The notes beneath the pieces were generated by a model. The model had not been told where the DNA came from, made no database searches, and saw only the letters and a program-made list of their open reading frames with translations. From contig OY848929.1 of assembly GCA_963693285.1 (NCBI GenBank), positions 4,404,501 to 4,468,500 on the forward strand: a stretch of DNA of 64,000 nt, read 5' to 3'. Below are positions 1-10,754 of this stretch, in pieces; positions within the stretch are counted from its first letter, which is position 1; every line of letters starts with the position of its first letter. Both the position numbers and the translations under genes were made by a program. The stretch is from Xestospongia muta (lineage: Eukaryota; Porifera; Demospongiae; Haplosclerida; Petrosiidae).

Positions 1-867
1 ATTTTAGCTCCACCGTTTTATCCATTTTTGTACAAAGCACTCAAAAATAATAACAAACATCCAAATTAAAAAAACTGTTCATTTTGTGAATGACTTGTAA
101 ATTCCCATAGAAAAACTTCCCAATTAAAGCTATGTCATTATTTGTAATTGATGAAAAACTATATATATAGTTGAAACTGTTAAATTATTTGTTTGTCATT
201 GATTTTAGGTGATGAAAAGTACCATGCATTTCAAAAGAATTAACTTTCCGTCATTTATTATGAATATTGATTTCTAGTTTTCTAAATAAACTACTTAATT
301 TTCTCACACATATATAGCCGATTGAAATATTAATAAGTTTGTTCATATAGCAAAAATAACATCTTCTTTACATGTACTGCTGTAATATAATACTAAAAAC
401 CCTCTTCTTGTGTGTTTTACTATCAATCTTTGAATATCACTTTAAGTAGCTATGAATATTGTTATCATCAGGTGTTATTTTGTTTATTGTTTCCAATTTC
501 ACTCTAAAAGTGTAAAACACTAGTCACTAAATCCTTCTCTTTTCAACCATATTGTTATTCTTAATAACATTGTATACCATGTAGTTAAGCGATTATATAA
601 TATATGGTAATCTTGTGTGTGGTTATGTATCAGACTGACATCTCACTTACATTAATTAATACTATATTGTAATAGCCAGTGCATCATATGTCTTAATGGT
701 ACTGTATAGTGACATTTGACACTAGAATTTGACAGTATCAGCTCAAAACCTATATTGATTAGCAAAGCTGTCATATGACATCATAGGTAAGTTATTTTTA
801 CGCATGCACACACATGAGAGGGACTGTTATGTCAATATTCATAACTTATGAATTTCCTTTACTGCAT

Positions 868-875
868 TATAAAAG
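868..875 (+). promoter_or_regulatory. TATA box of CUB gene copy 1
   Basis: TATAAAAG lies 57 bp before the ATG at 932. The same octamer lies at a similar distance before the starts of the other two copies, which supports it as the core promoter and supports the chosen start codons. Confidence 0.6.
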
Positions 876-931
876 ACTGGGTTTTTTGGTTAAAGATAAA
901 ATTAGCTTTCAGAAAGCAAATTCAAAAAAGG

Positions 932-1621
932 ATGTCTTCTACTACAACTGGCATTTTTGTGGTGGCTAGTACATTATTACTAGTTATCATAAACACTACA
1001 ATAGGGTGTCCTCAGTCAGCATGTACCATTAATGCAGGCTGGTGTCCAACCTCAACTGGTTATGATGCAAATGATCTTACAATTGTAAATAGTCAAGGAA
1101 ATGTTTGTCTACCAGGTGGTACCATTCCCAAAAAGTATGTTAATTACTACATATAATAAATGGTATATATCACCTTCTTCCTTTATAGTGAATACAGGTG
1201 TTTCAAGCACAGACTCTGTTCAAACAATTGTAAACTTCGAACATGGAGTGGAAACCCACCTCTGACAGTCAAACATCCAGCAGATAGTGATAATACTACT
1301 ACAGTATACTTGAAGACACCAAAATTCCCAAAGCCATATCGCAAAAATGATATTTGTGTATACAACATTTCATTAAGTGGATGTCCCAATACTGTACGTA
1401 TTAACTTTGATCACTTCACTTTGCCAGGAATAGCCAACTCAACAGATTCCTGCACAGATTATGTCCAGTTTTATGATGGACAACTACATACCAAACGATG
1501 TGGTGCTCAAACTGGAGAATATGTACTATTACCTTCAGCTAACTTTTTAGTACTGTTCTTCTCTGATAAACTTAGAACATCTGAAGATGAGGGATTCAAT
1601 TTGAGAACTCAATGTGGTTAA
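932..1621 (+). CDS. Secreted CUB-domain protein, copy 1
   Basis: Two exons, 932-1134 and 1189-1621, are joined across a 54-bp phase-2 intron (GTATGT...TATAG) and give 211 residues. An N-terminal hydrophobic stretch of about 25 residues fits a signal peptide. A short Cys-rich segment follows (residues ~26-80), then a CUB-like domain to the C-terminus. The CUB pattern is visible: a KTPKFPKPY strand, Cys before the core, F-x-x-F, C-x-DYVQFYDG, RCG, N-FLVLFFSD and a final GF-x-LRTQCG. CUB domains bind proteins or carbohydrates outside the cell; the partner here is unknown. The start MSSTTT was chosen because copy 2 starts at the same codon 56 bp after its TATA box; an upstream in-frame extension exists only in copy 1. 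Confidence 0.8.
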
Positions 1622-3118
1622 GTTAGATATCTAAATACAGAAGCTAGCATATTTTTCATCAAACTAGAAATATCAACAATTTATTCCTTATAATTATATA
1701 CTCTTAGTTTAATTATTATATTTACTATATGGTATAATTATAAACATTCTACATAATCATTTTACATATATATTTATTATACGTTTCATATTATTAGTTC
1801 AATAACAAATTAATTACAATAATAACAATCACAAAAATGATATATGATATGTATCGTATAACAACTATAGAAGAATAACATGTTGGTGGCAACAACACAT
1901 TTACTTCCAGCTGTTATCTCTACTGTTTATATTGAAATAATCATAATTTCCTCAGCATAATATATATCATAAATAGTATAGTTATCAGTACAGTTCAAGT
2001 CTACATAAAAAAGAACAATTACCAGTATTAATTATGTATATTAATTATCAATCACTAATTATGTGTATCAATTACTAATCATTACCAAAATTCCCGTCAC
2101 CAAATGATATGGGATATCTGCAAGGTGACTGCTATTGTTGAGGAATTACTGAAAATACTCCTGAGTGTGTATATTGGCAAATATCACCAATGAGTCAAGA
2201 GCTTAGCTGAATGCCTTATCTTTGTCATTTCTGGGCTTGTGGATGGATGATTCAACTATGTGTATTGTTGTTGGTTTGTGCCTAGGTTCTCTTTTATGTT
2301 GACTACATACTCACCATCATTGTATGTGGAGCTGTTATGGATAAGTACATACATGGTCTTAGCTGCAGATATAGTGAAGGCTGTCATCATAGACATGCTG
2401 TGATAATGGTATTGTTCACAGAGCACTAGCGTCAGCTCACATTCCATCTAGAATGGAACCTTCAGATGTCTATTATTCAAATGGAAAGTGCCCCAATGGC
2501 ATCACAACAGTTCTCCAGAAATAGGGAAAGTTGTTAGTGTGAGATGCAACTTGTATAACTTATAACATTCTTTATAGTTCAGTTGTCAGCAAAATTACAG
2601 CCTAGAAAGAATTGGACACTCCACTCTGTCTACAAGATCCCACTGATGTAAATAGGTCAGAAAGGGCTTGTTGGAATAAGGCTTTGTCAATGTAAATAGC
2701 ATCCACCCACTCTCACATACACACACGCACACACACACTTTTGTGACATGCAGACTCATATTTATTTTCTTTTATCATTTAGCAATTTAGCCCGAGGTGT
2801 TACCAGTATGTACATTGAAATTTTCAATGAGGTAGATTTATTATTGTAGCCTATTACTATTAAAATACTGCTGGACAATGCTGATATATTAAGTATACTA
2901 TATTATAATAACTTAGTTGTGTAGGCTTGCAAACACTTCCAAACTATATCAAAATTGAATTGAAAATGCACATTTATAGTTTCTAGCTTGCACATAATCA
3001 TATCACTACATTTAACTAACATTATCTAACTGCTTCCTACTTGTTATGTTCCTCTTTCAATTTGTCTTTGTTACCACAACTTCTCTTCCTCTATATCTTT
3101 CCTATTGTTTTGTTGTAG
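1622..3118. other. Noncoding DNA between CUB copies
   Basis: AT-rich sequence after the copy 1 stop codon. I see no convincing gene. Most of it (about 1900-3100) is absent from the other two blocks and looks like inserted DNA. Confidence 0.5.
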
Positions 3119-3229
3119 CATTACTTATCTCTTGACAATCGTATTGCTTGGGGCTATTATGAATTTCCTGAAGATATATATAAAGGAGAGACTAAAGAAG
3201 AATGGATACCTTTAACAGGAAAACATTGA
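3119..3229 (+). pseudogene. Relic exon of a Tollip-like C2 domain
   Basis: A polypyrimidine tract and acceptor (TGTTGTAG) precede an open stretch of 36 codons ending in TGA. Its translation contains SLDNRIAWGYYEFPE and then EEWIPLTGKH. This matches the part of the Tollip C2 domain that reads D-x-R-I-A-W ... P-E ... W-x-x-L-S-G-x. No other Tollip exon is visible nearby and the fragment stops at the G-K of the domain, so it is read as a stranded exon or pseudogene piece. The similarity is from memory of the family. Confidence 0.5.
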
Positions 3230-5250
3230 GATATGAGAGTTGGATAGTTGGAAACATGGCTTGTAAAATTGTTAAGACAGACAGTGACAACACATGCTGA
3301 CCAGCTATGATAGTACCGAGCTATTAAAAATGCATATTGCTGACATGTCGACTATGAATAACATTTAATTGTAATATTTTTCACGACTTATCATAATAAT
3401 ACATTTTAGCTATCAAATTTTCATATAGATTATTTCCCTTACATAATTGGTGTATAGACAGAGAAGATGTGCAAGTGGAATTGAATAACAACTATTTCTA
3501 TCACTGTGTGTTATCAGAAAAAAGTACTTTCCCTCTCTGTACACAGTTTACACACATATTATGAGGGATGGATATTAAAATAACATGGAACAAACACAAG
3601 GAGGACATCCTGTTAGAAGTGCCAACAACACCCACTTATTTCTGATAGTTATCATTACTATAATTTGTATAGTAAAATATATTTTCCCTTTTACATCATT
3701 TATAGTAAATTGTACAGTCCTAACACTTACATCTCAGATACTATATGCCCACACAGTGAAGAGTAAATGTTCATAATTATTAGTAGAAAGTATTATAGTT
3801 ACCACATAACAATTTTGGCTTAATTTTCATAAGACAATAAGTCAATATGTAGTTTCATTTGACTTGACACTATAGTCATATTAATATATAAAGACAAACC
3901 CTCATCATGACAGTCAGTCCACATAAAATTAAATATACTACAATTATTAAATATTTATAAAACTATAATTAACTTCATCATAATGATGTCACTATGAATT
4001 GTTTGTTGTTTTTGTTACAATTTTAGTTCCACTGTTTTATCAATTTTTGTACGAAGCACTCAAAAATAATAACAAACATCCAAATTGAAAAAAAACTGTT
4101 CAGTTAGTGAATGACTTGTAAATTCCCATAGAAAAACACCACAATTAAAGCTACGTCATTATTTGTAATTGATGAAAAACTATATATATAGTTGAAACTG
4201 TTAAATTATTTGTTTATCATTGATTTTAGGTGATGAAAAGTACCATGCATTTCAAAAGAATTAACTTCCTATGATTTATTATGAATATTGATTTCTAGTT
4301 TTCTAAATAAACTACTTAATTTTCTCACACATATATAGCTGATAGAAATATTAATAAGTTTGTTCATATAGCACAAAATAACATCTTCTTTACATGTACT
4401 ACTGCAATATAACACTAAAAACCCTCTTCTTGTGTGTCTTACTATCAATCTTTGAATATCACTTTAAGTAGCTATAAATATTGATATCATCAGGTGTTAT
4501 TTTGTTTATTGTTTCCAATTTCACTCTAAAAGTGTAAAACACTGGTCACTAGATCCTTCTCTTTTCAACCATATTGTTATTCTTAATAACATTGTATACC
4601 ATGTAGTTAAGCGATTATATAATATATGGTAATCTTGTGTGTGGTTATATACTAGACTGATATCTCACTTACATTTATTAATACTATATTGTAATAGCCA
4701 GTGCATCATATGTCTTAATGGTACTGTATAGTGACATTTGATACTAGAATTTGACAGTATCAGCTCAAAACCTATATTGATTAGCAGAGCTGTCATATGA
4801 CATCATGGGTAAGTTATTTACGCATGCACACACATGAGAGGGACTGTTATGTCAATATTCATAACTTATGAATTTCCTTTACTGCATTATAAAAGTAACC
4901 ATGCTGATATCATGTAGTTAAGGGATTATATAATATAAGGTAATCTTGTGTGTGGTTATATACTAGACTGACATATCACTTAGACATTTATTGATACTAT
5001 ATTATAATAGCCAGTACATCATATGTCTTAATGGTACATACTACTGTATAGTGACATTTGATACTAGAAGTCTACAATAGCAGAGCCAAACCTATATTGA
5101 TTAGCAGAAGCTATGATAATTATGACATCATGGGTGTGACCTGATTATTTACAATAAAAAATTAAAGTAGCATGCAAGCACATGATAGGGACTATTCAAG
5201 GGGACAATTATGCCAATAGTCACAATTTATAAATTTCCTTTCCTACAAAT
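3230..5250. other. Noncoding DNA before CUB copy 2
   Basis: Contains the block 2 upstream region from about 4020. No supported gene is seen. A 63-codon open frame near 3585 lies in a stretch repeated at 6285-6385, where it is not maintained. Confidence 0.5.
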
Positions 5251-5258
5251 TATAAAAG
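4598..5258 (+). repeat. Local duplication of the CUB gene promoter
   Basis: About 4598-4895 and 4905-5258 are two diverged copies of the same promoter stretch. Both contain the GTAATCTTGTGTGTGGTTATA, AATAGCCAGT.CATCATATG and TTAATGGTAC blocks, and both end in TATAAAAG (4888-4895 and 5251-5258). Only the second is directly upstream of the copy 2 start codon. Confidence 0.75.
5251..5258 (+). promoter_or_regulatory. TATA box of CUB gene copy 2
   Basis: TATAAAAG, 56 bp before the ATG at 5314. A duplicated TATAAAAG at 4888-4895 sits further upstream. Confidence 0.6.
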
Positions 5259-5313
5259 ACCAAACTGCTGGACATAGATCAACTTAACTCTCAGAAAACA
5301 AATTCAAAAAAGG

Positions 5314-6006
5314 ATGTCTTCTACTACAACTGGCATTTTTGTGGTGGCTAGTACATTATTACTAGTTATCATAAACACTACAATAGGGTGTCCTCAGTCA
5401 GCATGTACCATTAATGCAGGCTGGTGTCCAACCTCAACTGGTTATGATGCAAATGATCTTACAATTGTAAATAGTCAAGGAAGTGTTTGTTTACCGGGTG
5501 GTACCATTCCCAAAAAGTATGTTAATTACTACATATAATTAATGGTATATATTATCTTCTTCCTCTTATATAGTGAATATAGGTGTTTCAAGCACAGACT
5601 CTGTTCAAACAATTGTAAACTTCGAACATGGAGTGGAAACCCACCTCTGACAGTCAAACATCCAGCAGATAGTGATAATACTACTACAGTATACTTGAAG
5701 ACACCAAAATTCCCAAAGCCATATCGCAAAAATGATATTTGTGTATACAACATTTCATTAAGTGGATGTCCCAATACTGTACGTATTAACTTTGATCACT
5801 TCACGTTTCCAGGAATAGCCAACTCAACAGATTCCTGCACAGATTATGTCCAGTTTTATGATGGACAACTACATACCAAACGATGTGGTGCTCAAACTGG
5901 AGAATATGTACTATTACCTTCAGCTAACTTTTTAGTACTGTTCTTCTCTGATAAACTTAGAACATCTAAAGATGAAGGATTCAATTTGAGAACTCAATGT
6001 GGTTAA
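5314..6006 (+). CDS. Secreted CUB-domain protein, copy 2
   Basis: Exons 5314-5516 and 5574-6006 are separated by a 57-bp phase-2 intron and give 211 residues. The protein is almost identical to copy 1; visible differences include N to S before VCLPGG, L to F in the FDHFT.PG motif and E to K near the C-terminus. Signal peptide, Cys-rich segment and CUB domain are arranged as in copy 1. Intron and exon 2 are nearly identical to copies 1 and 3, which indicates recent duplication or gene conversion. Confidence 0.8.
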
Positions 6007-7301
6007 GTTAGATATGTAAATACAGAAGCTAGCATATCTTCCATCAAATTTGAAATATCAACAAATTATTTACTTCATAATTGTATACTCTAATTATTAT
6101 ATTTACTATTTATAATAATTATAAACATTATTTTATATAATTATTTTACATATATATTTATTATATGTCTCATTTTATTTATTCATTAACAAAATTAATT
6201 ACAATAATAACAAACATGAAAATAATATATGATACTTATCTGATAACGACATGACATATTGGTGCCAACAACACCCACTCATTTCTGACTGTTATGATTA
6301 CTATAATTTGTACAGTAAAATATATTTTCTCTTTTACATCATTTATAGTAAATTGTACAGTCTTAACACTTACATCTCAGATACTTGATGTGCACATGAT
6401 GAAAAGAAAATGTGCACATAAAAAGAAAATGTACTATAATTATTTAACACATACAAAATTATAATTACCTTAGTCATAATGATGTCATTATGAATTGTTT
6501 GTTGTTTTTGTTACAATTTTAGCTCCATTGTTTTATCAATTTTTGTACAAAACACTCAAAAATAATAACAAACATTTAAATTTAAATAACCTGTTTTATT
6601 TTGTGAATGACTTGCAAATTCCCATAGAAAAACACCGCAATTGAAGCTACGTCAATATGTGTAATTGATGAAAAACTATATGTGACCTAATTTGTGAAAA
6701 AGGACCACATTTAAAACATGTCAAACAAACAGTTTTGTATATGTACAGTAGATATATATGCGCTACTATTTTGTATACATAAAAAACTTTTTTTTGAGAT
6801 GTTATAATATTTTTTTAACAAATCAGGTGCCGAATGTTTTAACAGAGGTGGTCCCTGTTTGTAAATCAGATCACATACACACACACACATATGTATAGTT
6901 GAAATTGCTAAATTATTTGTTTGTCATTGATTTTAGGTGATGAAAAACACCATGCATTTCAAAATAATAAACTTCCTATGATCATTATGATAAGTAAATT
7001 AGCTAATTTTCTAACATATATATAGCCGATGGAAATATTAATAAGTTTGTTCAGATAGCACAAAATAACATCTTCTTGACATGTACTGTTGTAATATAAC
7101 ACTAAAAACCCCTCTTCTTGTGTGTCTTACTATCAACTATCAATCTTTGAATATTATTTAAGTAGCTATGAATATAGTCATGTGACATCATCAATTGCTT
7201 ATGATTATTCTTGTCTCAGCTGACAACATACAATGTAATGTAATGACCCCCATGGACATCCCTAGGGGAACATTAATACACAGCTATGCAATATTACAGT
7301 T
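6007..7301. other. Noncoding DNA before CUB copy 3
   Basis: Contains the end of block 2 and the start of block 3 (about 6518). A block 3-specific stretch at about 6680-6900 has no counterpart in blocks 1 and 2 and includes a short (CA)n run. No gene seen. Confidence 0.5.
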
Positions 7302-7309
7302 TATAAAAG
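7302..7309 (+). promoter_or_regulatory. TATA box of CUB gene copy 3
   Basis: TATAAAAG, 51 bp before the ATG at 7360. The flanking sequence differs from copies 1 and 2, but the octamer and spacing are kept. Confidence 0.55.
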
Positions 7310-7359
7310 AGAGAAAACTATATAGGGCTCATTCAGAAAATACGATATCACTTTTAAAA

Positions 7360-8049
7360 ATGTTTACTACTCGAACTAGTGTTTTGGTTGTAGCTAGTGC
7401 TCTAATAGCAATCTTTAATTTTTCAGTGGCATGCACTCAATCAGCATGTACTGTTAATGCAGGCTGGTGTCCAACCTCAACTGGTTATGACGCAAATGAT
7501 CTTACAATTGTAAATAGTCAAGGAAGTGTTTGTCTACCAGGTGGTACCATTCCCAAAAAGTATGTTAATTACTACATATAATTAATGGTATATATTATCT
7601 TCTTCCTCTTATATAGTGAATACAGGTGTTTCAAGCATAGACTCTGTTCAAACAATTGTAAACTTCGAACATGGAGTAGAAACCTACCTCTGACAGTCAA
7701 ACATCCAGCAGATAGTGATAATACTACTACAGTATACTTGAAGACACCAAAATTCCCAAAGCCATATCGCAAAAATGATATTTGTGTATACAACATTTCA
7801 TTAAGTGGATGTCCCAATACTGTACGTATTAACTTTGATCACTTCACGTTTCCAGGAATAGCCAACTCAACAGATTCCTGCACAGATTATGTCCAGTTTT
7901 ATGATGGACAACTACATACCAAACGATGTGGTGCTCAAACTGGAGAATATGTACTATTACCTTCAGCTAACTTTTTAGTACTGTTCTTCTCTGATAAACT
8001 TAGAACATCTAAAGATGAGGGATTCAATTTGAGAACTCAATGTGGTTAA
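7360..8049 (+). CDS. Secreted CUB-domain protein, copy 3 with divergent signal peptide
   Basis: Exons 7360-7559 and 7617-8049 (57-bp phase-2 intron) give 210 residues. From QSAC onward the protein matches copies 1 and 2. The first ~25 residues (start MFTTRTSVLVV) are different in sequence but still form a hydrophobic signal peptide. One visible difference in the Cys-rich part is WSRNLPL instead of WSGNPPL. The replaced 5' end suggests that this copy has its own promoter history. An in-frame upstream ATG at 7195 would add about 55 non-hydrophobic residues and lies before the TATA box, so it is not used here. Confidence 0.78.
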
Positions 8050-8815
8050 ATGTAATATATATTATTATCCACATGTGATTATGATTTTTTAAAAATTTTT
8101 ATGTGATACATAGTTTTTATTTACTGCTATGTTTTATTTATTAATTAAAATGATACATAATCAAATTTTAGGTAAATCCCTCATAATTTGATACTATCTT
8201 AAAATGAATTTATTCAAATTTCAATACAATACCAGTATGTCAACTCCCACAATGTCAATTTCCATAATGTCGATGTGTCAAAATATCAATGTATCAAAAT
8301 GTCAATGTATCAAAATGTTACCAAGTGAGTGCTAAGTGCATTTATTTGTAAACTAAGATAACTGTAGTCTTGGCTGGCCAAACTGGTTCCTCAATCAACT
8401 GAGTACAACATTTTAGATTAGTGTACTTAATTGTGGTACAAGATAGTGTTACATTATATGTACTTTGGTTACTTTAATTAATATAGTATCAGTTACGCCT
8501 TTAATCCACGCACCTTAATTTTAATTAATTTTAATTTTATGAAGCTGTCCTCTAGCAGTAAAAGGAATTCACACATTTGTTTCATGGAAGCATAAGCACA
8601 TGACTCTAATCATTGGAATTCTGATACCACAATTGAGTAATCAGATATTTTAGGATAACATATCAAGAATGTGGTAATTACAATTGCATTGGACCACAAG
8701 CAGTCATATAAATATAGTGAGTGGGTGTTTAAGGCTATATTAGAGCCAGCACAGTTGGCAGTTTTCATATTTTACTTTACAGAAGTAGTAAAGAGTCAAC
8801 CAATTGCAATTCATT
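8050..8815. other. Intergenic region with short tandem repeats
   Basis: No gene seen. At about 8232-8325 short degenerate repeats of the type TCAATGTATCAAAATG occur several times. Confidence 0.5.
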
Positions 8816-10678
8816 ATGTCCAGTGCATTAACTTTATCACTGCTTGTGCTACTGTTCTATAGAGCTCAGGCTATACCTTTGACAGGATTGCTTGAATTTG
8901 GTACGGGGGCCAGTGACTCTTCTTTGCCAACTGGTGATGATGAAACTGTTCGAGCTGTTCTTACAAATAAATTTGGCTTCTATGGATCTAACTACACTAA
9001 TCTTTTTGTAAGTTTACATAAGAACTACAAGTACCAATTCTTTCTATACATGTGTGTTTATCTTTCCATATTATTACATTCCATCAGATATCTACTAACG
9101 GAGCCATTTCACTAGGAGATGAGTTGTCCACAGTTGTAACTGTTTCATTCCCCCTTACAAATGTTGAGCCCCTAATTGCTCCCTTTTTTGCTGATGTAGA
9201 CACTCGTGGTAATGGTACGGTCTGGTATCGTGTTAGCACTACCAGTCGAGATATTGCCTTTGCTGAAGGACAAATAAGACATGCTTTTGCTGCATATTCA
9301 ACGTTTACTCCAACAACAGTTGTTGTGGTTACCTGGGATGCTGTGGGGTATTATAGAAGACATACTGATAAGGTAAGGAGTTTGTTTATTGTTATATATA
9401 TTAGTCGCAATTTATGAAATATGTTTTCCTTTAATGACTGTAGGCATGAGAGTATATTTAGTTTGATAAATAGTTGCATCAATTAGGTGTTGGCTACAAT
9501 TAAATTGTATTTAATAATCTTAATCAGTTATGGATATCTTTACTTTGACAGATCAATACATTTCAATGTATTCTTGCCTGGAATAATCACATGTCATTCA
9601 CCATATTCCATTATGTTGAAGATCTTCAATGGACCACTGGAGATATTAATGGTGGAACAAATGGTCTTGGAGGAGAAGAAGCTCAAGTCGGATTCAACTC
9701 TGGTGGCGGAAGTCATTTTTCTTTACCAGAATCACAAACAGCTAATGTCTTGATGCTGGATACTACAAGTAATGTTCGATTACCTGGTGTGTGGGTTTTT
9801 CAAGTAGATGGCTCCAACATCACTTCTGGAGCAAGTAAGTCCGTTGAATATTTCTTTGAAGTTACTGCAAGTAGATGTTTAAAATTGCTATTGCCAGGAC
9901 CAATAGTCCAGGTCACTAGTTGTAGTGTTTCTGTTTCAAAACTGGAATGCTATTGTTTAGGTTTTTGTTCTAATAAAGATAACTGTGTCATATTTGTTGT
10001 TGCCTTTGATTATACACTTGAAATGAGTGAAACCATTTAAGTTTCCTGGAAATGCTTTATTGTGGTTTGTAGTAACTTGGGTTGTGTAGGGATAGACAAG
10101 GAAATAGCTACAGTTATTGTTGTACATGGATTAGTGTCTTTAACATTAACTAAAATAAATATCCAACATGGTATCCATGCCAACCAACCTATAGAAAATT
10201 ACCTTATGTGAGAATTAGACTGTAGTTAACAAATTATCTATTGACACTATATCTCCCACATGTTCATTAGTATTTTATTAAATATTTTATTTACAATGTT
10301 TAGTATTGAGCGCATAGCCAAGTTACTCATTTGTAGAATCAGAATTTGCCAATGAGCAAGAAATTGATAGTAAATGTAAACTGCTTGTAAATATGTAACA
10401 TTTTTACATTCATTTCTCTCTTTAATTTTTCTTTGTAGTCATTGATTGTGGTACTCCTAACGTAAACAGTGATTCCACTGTCATAGCTCCAAGCACTACA
10501 TTTGGCAACAGAGCAGTCTATTCCTGTCGTGTAGGTTTTACACTTCGTGGAGACTCTGTTAGAACATGTCAAGTTAATGGACAGTGGTCTGGAAATGCTC
10601 CCAATTGCACAGGTCAGTGGACAATACATCCATCCATCCATCCATCCATCCATCCATCCATCCATACATCCATACATC

Positions 10679-10754
<76 letters not shown>

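Larger units (their letters stand above)
1..8050. repeat. Tandem triplication of a CUB-gene block
   Basis: Three homologous blocks begin near 1, 4020 and 6518 and each ends with a CUB-domain gene. The block starts (ATTTTAG.TCCA..GTTTTATC) and the several hundred bases after them align closely. Block 1 carries extra sequence after its gene (about 1900-3580) that the others lack. The stretch just before the block 2 start (about 3640-3760) matches the stretch just before the block 3 start (about 6285-6385). Block 3 has a replaced 5' region and first-exon start. Confidence 0.85.

Noticed and set aside
2256..2447. 63-residue minus-strand frame
   Set aside because: No domain and no conservation; lies in DNA that looks like an insertion into block 1.
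3585..3776. 63-residue hydrophobic frame
   Set aside because: The same sequence is repeated at about 6285-6385, where it has no matching open frame with a start; no splice or domain support.
7195..7359. N-terminal extension of CUB copy 3
   Set aside because: It lies before the conserved TATA box, is not hydrophobic, and would hide the signal peptide.
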